Assembly: GCA_030770425.1 (NCBI GenBank)
Contig: JASJFT010000091.1
Coordinates: forward strand, 62,001-126,000
Source of the DNA: Darksidea phi
Lineage: Eukaryota; Ascomycota; Dothideomycetes; Pleosporales; Lentitheciaceae
Direction: 5' to 3'
DNA length: 64,000 nucleotides
Part shown: positions 11,601 to 22,326 of the stretch, piece by piece
How the letters are laid out: every line of letters begins with the position of its first letter
Numbering within the stretch: position 1 is the first letter of the stretch
Notes under the pieces: model-generated
The model's database searches: none
What the model was told of the DNA's origin: nothing
Seen by the model: only the letters and a program-made list of their open reading frames with translations
Translations under genes and position numbers: made by a program

Positions 11601-13610
11601 GTTGTCCCTGCCGCAGTCTCATTGTTACTCTCGCTGGTTCGGGAGTTGAAAGCACGGGAACAACAGAAGTACGAGAAAAGGCCCGATTTACAGCTGGAAT
11701 GTGTGAAACAAGACCTTGAAACCAAACTAAAGGCAGCTGGGACAGCACAACTCTCGCTTGCGGTGTATGACATACATGGTCCTTCATGGATATCCGAAGC
11801 AGCGAAAACCATCGAACTGGGAATTCTTCCTCGTAAGGGGCTGAGGTACCCGACACACATTGAGGTAGTTTTGAAGAACTCACTGTGCAGCCAAGAGTAT
11901 AGCCCGACGAACTTAGCAAATATCGGCAAAAGAGATGCCCAAGGCCGAACTGCATTGCACTACGCATCGATGGAGATTTCTCGCTGGTTTCCGAAGTTGT
12001 TGGCCGTATGCCCAAATGTAAACGTGCAAGATCGTCTTGGATGGACACCATTACATTTCGCCTCCAGCCTGGCCACAGATAGGGACAAAGTCTTCGAGCT
12101 CATACAAGCTGGTGCGGATATGGGCATCCGATCTGAAGAGGGTATGACACCATTGCACTACGCGGCGATGGCAGGCTCAGTCGACGTGGTGGTAGAACTG
12201 GTTAATGCAGGAGCGGATGTCAACGGGACAGACGGATTGAGGAATACCGCCCTCCACTGGGCTGCCTTCAACGGGCATGACGAGGTTGTTCGCTATCTGT
12301 TACCGCTAACATATCCGACTTTACGTACCATCGGTGGGAGGACTGTACTGCATCAAGCAGTGCTGGGCGACAAATGCACGGCCTTGCAATTGCAAAGCAT
12401 ACTGAAACATGGCTACGAGGCGACCGCCAAGGACCGACAGGGGCGCACTGCACTGCATTATGCCGCATGGAAAGGTCATTGGCTTGCAGTCTCGATCTTG
12501 GTGGCACATTTTGGCCAGAATGGAACGGACCCGCATATGGCAGACAGGAACGGCATGCGGCCTGTTGACTTCGCAGCCAGTGGGGGTTTCCAGGAGATTG
12601 CCATAGACTTGCTTTTGCGCGATGAGGAAACTCTGCAGACGCTCCTCAAACACAGAGATCCCAATGGCGCTACAATCCTGCACCACGCAGCGGCTGGAAA
12701 CTGCGACACGCTGCTTCAGTACTTGCTATCGGAAGCCCACATGAGTCGGTCTGAGACTGGTGGATACGAGAGGACCGCAGTGCATCACGGGCTAGAGGCT
12801 GATAGATACGAGAAAACCGCATTGCATTACGCAGCAGAGTCTGGGAGTAAGGCGGTGCTAGAAGTCCTAGTTGGAAAGAAAGCCGATTTACGGCTAAAGG
12901 ACGCCTGGGGATTCAACGCACTGCATTTGGCAGCTAAGCATGGCCACCAAGATTGCGTCAAATACTTGTCCGATCAGTTGGTGGGAAGAGGAGGACAATG
13001 GCCGGTCAATTTTACTGGTCAAACGCCGTTGCATACCGCCGCACTTGCTGGCCACGCTGAGGTTGTGAGAAGCCTACTTAACAAAGGCTGCCCCCTCGAC
13101 CAGCAAGACAATACGGGTTGCACGGCACTCCACAAAGCAGCTGAAAGCGGTGACTCCGCCACAGCCAAGTTATTGCTTGAGTGGGAACCCCAAAAAGAGC
13201 GAGTCAACGCGCTAACGAACGCTAGAAACGAGCCATTAGCCTATGCGGCAATGAAAGGAGACCTAAAAATGGTAAAACTGCTAGTCACGAAAGGTGCCAA
13301 CGTCCACAATGAGAACAAAGAGGGCATGACGCCTTTCCTTGTGGCAAGCAACTGTTGGCTTCCTGTAGCGGAGGGCCATAGGGTAAGAGGCAAGGTTAGT
13401 ATAACACGCATGGAGCAGAGAGTAGACGTTCTACGGTTTCTGGTGCAAAGTGGCGCCAATCCGAACGTGGTTGATAAGCAAGGGAAAAATGCATATGCAC
13501 TCCTATTTTCCGATAGAGTTTATCGTTGGGATGAAAGAGGGGATGATGGACGTAGAAGAAGGCCGATAGGAATGTATCTAGAAGCTCTTTCTCTTACAGG
13601 TTCTCCTTGA
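8675..13610 (+). CDS. Large membrane protein with C-terminal ankyrin-repeat array
   Basis: Exons 8675-8784, 8852-9384 and 9439-13610 give 1604 residues in a closed frame. The N-terminus is a hydrophobic signal or anchor (residues 1-21, MVAIVSAAVVAVFFVALTAA). A conserved block follows with GERVTTQFMSQAMGWAD and a hydrophobic helix at about 60-82. Further likely membrane helices lie near 280-302, 319-341, 404-424 and 428-446. A long cytosolic-looking middle leads to roughly 13 ankyrin repeats from about residue 1045 to 1560, recognisable by GRTALHYAA and GMTPLHYAAMAG units. I recognise this as a fungal-specific family of large ankyrin membrane proteins of unknown function. Fungal ankyrin proteins of this size are often polymorphic and sometimes linked to self/non-self recognition, but nothing in this sequence proves that. 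The acceptor of exon 2 was chosen because it restores LAPLLALFGERV; that of exon 3 is the only nearby AG that keeps the frame. Downstream relics (13872-13943, 14258-14548) show related genes have died next to it. Confidence 0.8.
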
Positions 13611-13871
13611 TACTAAAAGCTTTCGAGGCGTACGGGTTAGCATGATGTATTTAGCTCCTAGCTGTACTGATTTGATACTTCAGAACCCCGTCTGTCGAAA
13701 CGGTACTAGGAACAGTGTCTTCTCAGCCGCCTGATTATTATAATTGTGGTCACTATCGTTTCTGCAGTTACCTATGTTAAGTCTGTCGGCCTGCAGGTCG
13801 TCGATTGCAGTCATGAGCATGGTGTTACGCTCATCTGATTTGACACCATCGCCGGTTGTAGTGGGAGAACG
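13611..13871. other. 3' flank of the ankyrin gene
   Basis: No gene is seen. This is presumably UTR and spacer leading into an ankyrin relic. Confidence 0.4.
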
Positions 13872-13943
13872 GCGCTACAGGCAGCGGCTGAAGGTGGCCA
13901 TCGAGCTTTAGTCGCACGGCTACGTGCAGCAGGCGCTAAATAA
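13872..13943 (+). pseudogene. Ankyrin-repeat relic
   Basis: One frame reads ALQAAAEGGHRALVARLRAA followed by GAK and a stop. It matches the fungal ankyrin unit of the form ALQAAAxGGHxxVVxxLLxxGA. No open context surrounds it, so it is a leftover fragment of an ankyrin-repeat gene different in sequence style from the intact one upstream. Confidence 0.6.
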
Positions 13944-14257
13944 GAAGGAATAAATTCCACCCTTTGGTAGGCCTCCGTCCTATCTTATAGTTAGTGTACA
14001 TCATGCGGGCGCGAGTACGATATGGTCTGCATGCTACATATTAGGTTTACAAGAGCAAGTGACTCCAAAGGCTCGACAGCATAAATTCCTTCAGAGATAT
14101 TCCGCATCTAATTGACTGACTCTAGCTAGTGGAGAAGATGGGCCTGGAGGAACTGATGGATTTGGTCATTCTCATAAAGCTTAGTCCCGCTCTCCTAGAG
14201 ACGCTGTATCAGCAGACATGCGTAAAGAACCTCGGCGCAAGATATTGCTGCACTTGA
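13944..14257. other. Short spacer between relics
   Basis: No feature recognised. It may be decayed coding sequence linking the two relics, but no frame is readable. Confidence 0.3.
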
Positions 14258-14548
14258 ATGCCCTCTATTATTAGACTTCTCCTCAAGAAATTATTCCAGC
14301 TTGATGACGGAGGCGATCAAAGAGAATCCTTTTGGGGGTTATACGCTCGTCAAGAGATCCATTTCTGGTGGGTATTAGTTTACAACGTAATATGCATCAG
14401 TCCCTTGGCGTGGTTTTTCTTCATGTGGGTGTTGCATTGGGGACATGAAGGGGATATGCAGAATGCATCTGTACCATTGATGGCAATGTTGTCTTTACTG
14501 TCTATGTTTTGGACGACGTTTATTACAAGTTTAAGGCTGGTTGAGTAG
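14258..14548 (+). pseudogene. C-terminal relic of the RanBP2-finger/two-TM family
   Basis: The frame encodes about 90 residues that align without gaps to the last 90 residues of the intact minus-strand protein at 46432-48430. Shared landmarks are LLKK, the block GDQRESFWGLYARQ (SDQREQFWGLYARQ in the other copy), the hydrophobic helix after it, WGHEGDMQNASVPL, and the final LSMFWTTFITSL helix. Both membrane helices are preserved, but no upstream exon containing the zinc finger or the middle domain could be read. I therefore call it a fragment. A short expressed membrane peptide starting at the ATG at 14258 cannot be excluded. Confidence 0.6.
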
Positions 14549-15299
14549 CACCGTGCTGACTATTCGGGATGCAATGCGATGGAAAAGTTGCTAGCGATTT
14601 TGTATAAACTGGGTTCTGAATACGGCCGATACATACTCTTTTCAGAACATACGAACCTTGAAAAATCCCCCCTTGTTCACTTTTTTCGTCAAAATGAAAC
14701 GCACGTACGTTTGCCTTCCGTGGATCTCGTGGGACAGAACACAGAAAGAGTCAATATATTTTGTGCCCAGTCAGGATCGCCGTAAAGAAGGGACCCAACT
14801 AGTAGACTGGACTCCAGGCGAGCTTTGAATGGGCATTCGGGCTTAGGACTTAATCGAGGTCCGCAAGTACGAACATTCGTAGGTGCCATCCTTGTCTAAC
14901 ATCATTAGCATCTTCCAAAAGCTAGGTAGTTGGGTGTATCATATACTGCTGCATATGACTTGAGACATGCAGTCATCTGTAAAGCTATCGAAGCTGTGAA
15001 GACTCATATATTCACTCACCGGATACCTGGGTGGCAGCCGCTCGACCAATTTGACTCGCGCTATCTTTGAGTACCGCACACAGGGCAAAAGTCCGGCGTC
15101 AAAGACGAATTAGAACTTCCGCAAGCTTCGCAAATCCATATGTCAGGTGTCGACTCCCTCCCACGGCCCATGTTGAATGCCTCGACAGGTTATACTTCGA
15201 GGCTGTAACAACTGCTACGAGTGAGTTGAAACGTCATGCTTTATGTTTTATCTATGAGAGTATTACATAAAAGTAGTTACTATTTCTGAACGAGCTGAT

Positions 15300-15371
15300 G
15301 GACAAAGGTAAGACGGAGATTTAGAGAACGAAGAAACGAGAAAAGGCGGGGCCATCCAACCCTTTATATAG
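15300..15371 (-). promoter_or_regulatory. TATA/pyrimidine-leader module 1
   Basis: On the minus strand CTATATAAAGG (15362-15372 area) is followed by a C/T-rich leader. The first ATG after the leader is followed immediately by a stop codon. Confidence 0.4.
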
Positions 15372-15779
15372 CCTGTAGAGACGTTCGCTAAAATTTCACG
15401 CTGATAGGCTGCCAATATACAAGGCTGAAAGGGCGTAAGGCTGAAAATCGTCGGGACGATGGGCGAAGCAGGACCTCAATCCGATACCACTTGAACAATG
15501 AGTGTAAGGTACATGGCGCAGGGACGAACAGCAGGCCAGCATGGTATTCAGGAGAACTTTCCAGAGCTATCCAAATCAAACACATTTTTCGCCGTGTCAG
15601 TCGCATTCCTGGAATTCTTAGTCTCAAGACCGCACTTTCCAATAGGGGACATTGATAACCACTTCTAAGCCTCCAAGATAATACACTGCAGAACTAAAAA
15701 CAGGCATGCAATGCCTCCAGGGACTTCCAAGTCTCGACATGGCGAAAAGGTGGACATTTTGAAGCTAAAACCAATGCGA

Positions 15780-15860
15780 CTATGAGAGTAAAAGGGTAGA
15801 GAAAGGAAACCTGTGAACTAATACATATATCAGAAAGCGTACAACTTCAAGTTTATAAAA
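15780..15860 (-). promoter_or_regulatory. TATA/pyrimidine-leader module 2
   Basis: On the minus strand a TTTTATAAAC box (about 15851-15860) precedes a leader containing TTCCTTTCTCTACCC. A 30-codon frame with a good CAAAATG start follows near 15750. Its product is not recognised. Confidence 0.35.
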
Positions 15861-16319
15861 ATCTAATAGAATGCTACAATGGCGCATCGTAAACAGAATA
15901 ACGCTATAGTCCAACTGTTGGAAAGGCGGCGATGCTGATCACCATCACGTACCCATGCGACCTGAAGAGCGCGACCAACATCATAGTCGCCTCATAGATA
16001 AACCAGCACCACTGTATTTTTCCATCGTGGCATGTGGGTTTGGCATTGAACCGTGAGTACCGTCCACACCGGCCATCATCAGTCGCCTATTCCATTGTTT
16101 GTAGAACCGGTCGTATGCTGCCTGTGGTGACGGTGCGAAACAGACGTCAATACGGAAATGTCGCAACTTTGGGAGGTTGCGCGCAATCGTTCGGTCCGAT
16201 TATATGGGACATGCCGAGCCATATTCTCGACGGAGGAGAAATTTTTAGTACTCCCAAGACCAACAGCCATAAATACAACGATTCTGATTTTTTACACATG
16301 CCTTAGTAAGGTATGCCAC

Positions 16320-16394
16320 TTTGGTGAAGACCACATAGAGTAGGGTAAAGAAAGGAACTAGAAGAGCGGCAGAAGCGACTTATATATGTATAAG
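16320..16394 (-). promoter_or_regulatory. TATA/pyrimidine-leader module 3
   Basis: On the minus strand CTTATACATATATAAG (16379-16394) is followed by TTCCTTTCTTTACCC, closely resembling the leader of module 2. The first ATG opens only 14 codons. Confidence 0.45.
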
Positions 16395-16669
16395 CGCCAC
16401 CGTCCGAAGTCTTTTAACCTAACTATGTTCAAACATGTACAGAGTTATATTCCGAAAGGGACAGTGCTGCTTATCACCATCACCGTCCTGACGCTTAGCA
16501 TAGTTTATCTCATATCGATCCGGAAACTCCATCCCAATACTATTACAGTGGGGAAACAAGTCCAAGCACGCCATCGAGTTTTGTTGACATGGGTTTTAGT
16601 CTCGAAAACAGCCACCCAGACATCGCACATTTCGTGCACATTTTAGACCCATAATACCTAAGAATGTAT

Positions 16670-16740
16670 ATGTTTTAGAGGAAGAGCGCTGTAGAGTGAA
16701 GAAGTAACGCAAAGAGGGAAGATGCGATTTATATAAGTTA
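16670..16740 (-). promoter_or_regulatory. TATA/pyrimidine-leader module 4
   Basis: On the minus strand AACTTATATAAATC (16727-16740) is followed by a C/T-rich leader of about 55 bases. A first ATG at about 16650 opens an 18-codon Cys- and Arg-rich frame. Confidence 0.45.
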
Positions 16741-17129
16741 AACGAGATTAGGCTTTCAATCAAAGTTTTAGAAATTTGACCTTGCCGACCGTGTTCTCGG
16801 GACTGAAGCTTCGAGACCGGTATATAGCGGTGATCAGCACCACTACCTTTTCCCGTCGTTGCCGAGCGTCTCGCCCTCCCTTCAGGCATCCTCCCCAAGT
16901 CACGAACCCCAGCCTCCAAACTCCAGCCCCATAGTAGCGTTCAACTATCTCTTCTTTCCCCAACAAACCAACTCCAGCTCCATGGTCTTTCCAAGGCCCA
17001 TTTTAGACCGCCAACCAGCACCACCAGACATTCGAGCTTTCTTTCGAGGTTTTGACCCCAGCAAACCCACACCAACATGTAATGGACCGCTAACCTGTTT
17101 AGGTCCCCACAAATTTTTTTGTCGACCGT

Positions 17130-17210
17130 TTTAGAAAAAATCTCAAGTCGCAGTCTGCAGTGTACAGAAAGTCTTGAAGAGAAGGGAATGAAGAGGTTTT
17201 TATATCCCCA
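17130..17210 (-). promoter_or_regulatory. TATA/pyrimidine-leader module 5
   Basis: On the minus strand GGGGATATAAAAACC (about 17195-17210) is followed by CTCTTCATTCCCTTCTCTTC. The first ATG opens about 45 codons with no recognisable family. Confidence 0.45.
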
Positions 17211-17569
17211 GCCCCCATCCTACCTGACCTATCTCCTGCACTAAGCAAGACGCTAGACAGGGTCAAAATGCATCTGCAGTGCTCTACTTGAAGCATGCAG
17301 TCTAGCACCATGACGTCGAGGTGATGAAACTACCATCCGCCCCATCAACATTCACTAAACCCCACCATTACGACCTGAACGACAAATGTTCCCCCAGTTA
17401 CCAGCATACCTTCGCCAGGCCCAACTTTGTCATTAGCTCCATGCAAGCCAGAGGGCCGCCGCAAGCCGCATGAGAATTGACGACGAGGAGTCTTTTTAGT
17501 CCCCTCTCCACCTCCCACATGATAAGGGTTGTTAGCCTATTTTGGACACATACAACTCGCCTAGTTCAT

Positions 17570-17651
17570 TTTACAGATGCCCAGACAATAGTGCAGTGTG
17601 AGTATGAATAAGGAGAATTACTGAGAGAAATCTGAAGGGAATTTATACTCG
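17570..17651 (-). promoter_or_regulatory. TATA/pyrimidine-leader module 6
   Basis: On the minus strand CGAGTATAAATTCCC (17637-17651) is followed by a C/T-rich leader. The first ATG (context TAAAATG) is terminated after two codons. Confidence 0.45.
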
Positions 17652-17766
17652 AAAAGGGCTTTCGAAATCGTAGAATCACGTGGAACGACAACCTCGACAA
17701 GCACATGCATCAAAACCGCACATAAATGGACATTACCAACTCCCATTTTACGTCTATCACACCAAG

Positions 17767-17794
17767 CTCACGCTCACGCTCACGCTCACACTCA
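17767..17794. repeat. Hexanucleotide microsatellite (CTCACG)n
   Basis: Four consecutive CTCACR units follow one another here, the last one diverging (CTCACA). No function is implied. Confidence 0.7.
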
Positions 17795-18203
17795 GATGAA
17801 CAAGTGAAAGCCCACCCTCTGAAAACGCCCCGTCAAGCCTTCACATGGGAGGAAAAAAGGAAGATAACAATGCTTGGAAGACCTCAACTCGCGCAAGTAA
17901 AAGAGAAAACCTGGGACAGATGTGCCATAACCCACCGACCGGTCTAATGTATGAGAAGGAAGCCCGAAAAAGAAGTTACCCCATGCCGAAAGCAAAATAC
18001 TTGTGCACAGTCAGATCACAAGTGAGTTGCGGAACAGCCTGAACACTCAGATGCGAAGACCTCTGCGTGGCTTGGCGCCGCTCCGCTTCATCGGTTAGCC
18101 GGTTTCATGAAAACGGCATGCCTTCATGTCTTCATTCACCTCCGTTCATCCCATGATAGTCGTCATTATTCGTCTACTTGACCGCTGATGATACCACACC
18201 CGC

Positions 18204-19581
18204 TTACTGGGACGCGCACTGGACGCGCTCAGCACCCGGATGCATCTCATCATCGTCATCCTCCATGCCCGCCGCCATACCGCGCGCCCGACCGGCTTCC
18301 TGAGTAGGATCAACAGACTCGAGCATGTAGTCCTCGGTCATAGCGTCGGATGGGGGCTGTGCACTCGCGGCGATACGTGGTGGGAGAACTGACTCGAGAG
18401 CTCTGATCTGTTCGGGAGTCATGGGGCCGTCATCGGGGCCGGTGATGCGCTCGGGGAACTTGACGTCGAATTGGATGTAGAGATTTCCAAAGTCGTGGTG
18501 TCGGTATGAGGGCATACCCTGACCGCGGATGACCTTGACCTCGCCTAGTTTCTGTTAGTTCGGGTGGGTTCGAAGACAATGACATATACATACCAGGACT
18601 GATGCACTCGCCGGGAGCGATGTCAACGCTTAACCACCGCTCATCGAGGTGCTCAATGTGAAGCTGGCCACCTGCAAGGGCAGTGAGCAGATCGATCTCA
18701 GCGTGGTAGAACAAGTCGTCCTCCTTTCGCTGGAACCGGGGGTGCGGCTTCTGCTCGATCTCGAATACCACGTCCCCAGGCTCAACACCAGGGAGCTGGT
18801 CGCCCTCACCGCGGAACTCGATCCGGTGGCCGGATTTGACACCGCGATCGACGTGGACATGCAAGACCTTCCTCTCGATGATGGTCTTCTTGCCGTTGCA
18901 CTGCTTGCATCGGTCGCGGTCGCGGATGATCTCGCCCTCACCCTGGCAGTCGGGGCAGACAGTCTGGAAGCGTTGGATCATGGGGCCCATCTGCCTCATC
19001 ATGTGCTTCATGCCGCGTCCGTCACAGCCTGTGCACTTCTTGACCGCACCCTCCTTGCCACCGCGGCCATCGCACTTGGGGCAGATTACCGACTTCTGTA
19101 GGGCGAGCTTCGAGACTTTGCCGCGGTAAATGTCCTCGAGCGACACCTTGTGGACATGGGAGATTGTGCGCGCCTTCTTCGGACCCTGTTCTCTCATGCC
19201 GCCGCCGCCACCGAACATGCCGCCAAACGGGCCGCCGCCGCCTCCAAAGAACTGGGCGAACAGGTCCTCGGCAGCCATGCCACCTCCGCCCATTCCACCC
19301 TGCTCGAGTCCTTCCTCGCCATACTGGTTGTATATTTGGCGCTTGTCGGGGTCAGAGAGGACTTCATAAGCATGTGACAGATCCTTGAATTTATCTGCTG
19401 CTTCTGGGTTGTGTGCGTTCTTGTCTGTTCGGAGTTAGCAGAGCCTTGTCGCTTACGAGGCGATAGAAAGCGTACCGGGATGGTGCTTCAGCGCGCCCTT
19501 TTTGTATGCGGACTTGAGTTGCGCGTCTGTCGCATCTGGCGATACCCCTAGGATATCGTAGAGCTTTGTTTCTTTGACCAT
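18204..19581 (-). CDS. YDJ1: Type I J-domain co-chaperone, Ydj1/Mas5 class
   Basis: Cytosolic Hsp40 that stimulates Hsp70 ATPase and delivers clients. Exons on the minus strand are 19581-19476, 19424-18594 and 18544-18204, giving 425 residues, the usual length of this class. The J domain starts [19 protein letters not shown] and has its HPD motif split by the first intron (HHP|DKN). A Gly-rich linker follows. The zinc-binding region has four CxxCxGxG-type repeats ([32 protein letters not shown]). The substrate-binding C-terminal domain comes next. The protein ends in CASQ, a farnesylation (CaaX) motif identical to that of yeast Ydj1, predicting lipid anchoring to the ER or mitochondrial surface. 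It is transcribed divergently from FCY1 with an 856-bp spacer. The family assignment is secure. Confidence 0.95.
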
Positions 19582-20437
19582 CTTTGCGACAGTCGAGTAG
19601 CAGATGGCTGTGAAGAGGGGCTAGCGGGGTCGTGTTTCGAGGTTGCGTATATATAGGACTCTGGTGTGCGAGTGGTGGAATGTACCCTGAAGGTCTGCAA
19701 CATGTAAGTGAGAAGCTCTTGCTAACAATGCTTGCCTTCACCTGCCAAACCCTCGCCTCAACGGCCGCGTAGCTGAAGGAGCAGGCTGAGGCCGTTTTGG
19801 GGAAGACGTACCGGTATTCACCGAGGCGCTGTGTGCGTTGCAGATAAAGGAGGTTGATTTCGCAATCGAAGAGTGGACCTTCAGGCGCAGGCGATATTTT
19901 GGGTGCGAATGTTCTGTGAAGGGGAGAGAGCATTGGGATTTAAAGTAGTCAACCGGGATGTTGCAAATGCGCCGAGCTTAGAAGATTCGGTGCGGTTCCA
20001 CGCCTTTCCACCGCCCACCCTGCCGCCTACAGCCCTGTGAATGACTCCAAACCCGCCCAAACGATTCGGCACCGTTGGCACATCCTCGACCCCCGTTGTG
20101 TCTCGATGCAGCCAGCTTGGAGAGAACAGAGCATGGGCAAAAGCAAATCTAGAAATAAGTTGCTGTTCTGCGATCTCGAAAAAGGAAGGACCCTGAGCCA
20201 ATCACTGCGCAGCTGGAGATCTTCGGCAGGGACGTGCGTCTCGCCGCTGCCCGATTGGCGAACCATGGGAATTTGGGATAACCCGTCAACCGGTCTGCTT
20301 GTTGTGCACGCTTTGCCTCGAAAGGACGCATAGCTTCTATACCCTTCTCACCCTGTGCACTGCGTATCTGACCTCTATTTTGTGGAAACACCCGTGTGGT
20401 CTGCGTTCCGCAACCGTCAGCTTCCACACTTTCCGCC
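19582..20437. other. Divergent promoter region between the J-protein gene and FCY1
   Basis: No gene is supported. Several short frames occur but none has family resemblance. A heat-shock-element-like array is noted separately at 19905-19920. Confidence 0.5.
19905..19920. promoter_or_regulatory. Possible heat-shock element upstream of the J-protein gene
   Basis: The sequence GCGAATGTTCTGTGAA contains three alternating nGAAn/nTTCn pentamer cores about 325 bp upstream of the J-protein start. The second spacing is one base longer than the canonical element. Heat-shock control of YDJ1-type genes is known, but this site is only a weak match. Confidence 0.3.
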
Positions 20438-21008
20438 ATGGAAGCAGACATAGGCTTCAAGGCTGCCTTAGAGGAAGCACAAAAAGGCAACGACGAAGGC
20501 GGGGTACCGATTGGGGCTGCGCTCGTATCCGCTGATGGCAGGGTACTGGGCAGGGGACATAATATGCGGATTCAAAAGGGCAGTGCTACACTTCATGTAG
20601 GCTGTGCCCGACATGCCTGGTGTCAGCCTGTCCTAACCGTGAGAATTGCTAGGCTGAAATATCTGCTCTGGAGAATGCGGGACGCCTGCCCGCCGCCATG
20701 TATCGTGGCGCGACCATGTACACGACGCTGTCGCCATGTGACATGTGTACGGGAGCTTGTGTCCTGTATCAGGTCAAGCGAGTTGTTATTGGTAGGCCGC
20801 CTCCATAACCCAATCCGTTGAGACGTTGATGGTGTCAGGCGAAAACAAAACATTCCTTGGTGGCGAAGACTATTTGAGGCAGAAGGGCATTGAGGTTGTC
20901 GTGCTCCAGAGCGAAGAGTGCCAGGAGCTGATGAAGAAGTTCATCGAGGAGAAGCCCGATGATTGGAACGAAGATATTGGCGAGCAGGATGGGTCATCGC
21001 AAGCGTAA
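20438..21008 (+). CDS. FCY1: Cytosine deaminase
   Basis: Zinc enzyme of pyrimidine salvage that deaminates cytosine to uracil. Exons 20438-20596, 20653-20791 and 20839-21008 give 155 residues, close to the yeast length of 158. The catalytic HAE motif (His53, Glu55) is formed across the first intron. The second zinc-ligand motif is SPCDMC (Cys82, Cys85). The substrate-lid segment GENKTFLGGEDYLRQKGI follows intron 2. The stop codon lies 24 bp from that of the convergent HEM12 gene, so the two transcripts must overlap at their 3' ends unless termination is unusually tight. The assignment is secure. Confidence 0.95.
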
Positions 21009-21032
21009 GCATGCTCGCGAAATATCATTCTA

Positions 21033-22326
21033 TCATGACGTTAATCTATGGATTTCCTCGAAGAAGAATTTCAGGTCGTCTGGCTTCACGAATGGCGTTA
21101 TGCCTGGACATGGTCAGCAGACGCAACGAAAGATGGAGAGATAAGAGTGCATACCGTGACCAAGGTTCGCGATCCAGCCTTGCTTGCCTCCGCCGAAGCC
21201 AGCGACCATCTCCTCGACAACAGCCGTCATGGCTTCCCGGGTGCCATACAGCACGCCGGGGTCCGCATTACCCTGGACTGTCTTGCCCTTCGCGCGCGCG
21301 ATTTTGTACGCCTCCGCCGGATCGTGTAGCCAATCCAGACCAACGACGTCGTAGGATGTATTGCACAAATCTTCCACCGCATACCACGCGCCTTTTGCAA
21401 AAACGGTCATTGGGACGCGCTCGAGGCCGAGCTCGGATAGTCGTTTTGGTAGGTTGTCGGAAATGTATGTAAGATACGGGAGGGAGTGAGTCTTGAAAGA
21501 GGCGGGAGAGAGCTCGCCAGCCCACGAGTCGAAGACCTGTACCATCTGTAGCAGGTTAGCTAAGACCAGGGGGCGCAGGCCATGAGCTTACTTGTGCTCC
21601 GGCTTGCACCTGCAATGCCAGATATTCCACGCAGAGCTCGGCAATCTTCTTTAGCAACGCCTTACTCTCCTCCGAGTACTTAAAGACCCACGTCTTAGAT
21701 TTTACGAAGAGCTTCGTCCCTCCGCCCTCTACCATATAGCATAGCAGTGTCCAAGGAGCGCCGCAGAAGCCAATCAGCGGTACTCGCCCTGCTAGTTTCT
21801 TCCTCGTCAGGGTTATAGCATCGTATACATAGCCTAGCTCTTCCTTCACGTCGACCTTCCTCTCCATAACCACCTTGTACTGCTCGTCCTCTGGCGTGTT
21901 TAACGGATCCGGAAAGTGCGGGCCCTTTTTGTCGACCATGACGACGTCCATTCCCATTGCTTGCGGTATGACCAGGATGTCGGAGAAGATAATGGCGGCG
22001 TCGATGAGCCCGGCATAACGCTCGATGGGCTGCAGGGTGAGCGTAGAGGCAATTTCGGGCGAGCGACAGCATTCGAAAAAGTCACGGCTTCCTTTAGCTT
22101 CGTGGTATTCGGGGAGGTATCGCCCGGCTGTACAACTGTTAGACATGTGTCATCCCAGCGGTGACGGGGTTACTGACCTTGACGCATCACCCACATAGGC
22201 GGGCGCTCCACCTTCTCACCTACTCAATTGATCAGAATTGCCAAGCGACGGAACAAGACGCAGCGGATTACCCCTTGCCGTCCGCAGGATCAGGTCGTTC
22301 TTCAAAGACTCGAATTGGGGCGCCAT
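21033..22326 (-). CDS. HEM12: Uroporphyrinogen decarboxylase (heme biosynthesis)
   Basis: Converts uroporphyrinogen III to coproporphyrinogen III in the cytosol. Minus-strand exons are 22326-22272, 22219-22178, 22127-21592, 21545-21155 and 21103-21033, giving 364 residues in a closed frame. The N-terminal signature [17 protein letters not shown] spans the second intron, which splits the codon before GRYLPEY. The second signature is seen as [13 protein letters not shown]. The active-site region YDVVGLDW and the end motif GHGITPFV are also intact. Exon 2 is only 42 bp, so automated prediction may miss it and begin the protein too late. HEM12 shares a 180-bp divergent promoter with MSH1 and is convergent with FCY1. 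Confidence 0.95.

Larger units (their letters stand above)
14549..18203. other. 3.6-kb region without convincing coding genes
   Basis: Only short open frames with no family resemblance are present. The outstanding structure is a series of six minus-strand TATA boxes spaced 350-530 bp apart, each followed by a pyrimidine-rich leader (listed separately). First ATGs behind these leaders open frames of only 1 to about 45 codons that do not resemble one another. The right end (about 18000-18203) is the presumed 3' UTR of the J-protein gene. Confidence 0.5.

Noticed and set aside
18649..19388. Several plus-strand frames of 75-150 codons inside the J-protein gene
   Set aside because: They are shadows of a GC-rich conserved gene on the minus strand with no independent start context or homology.
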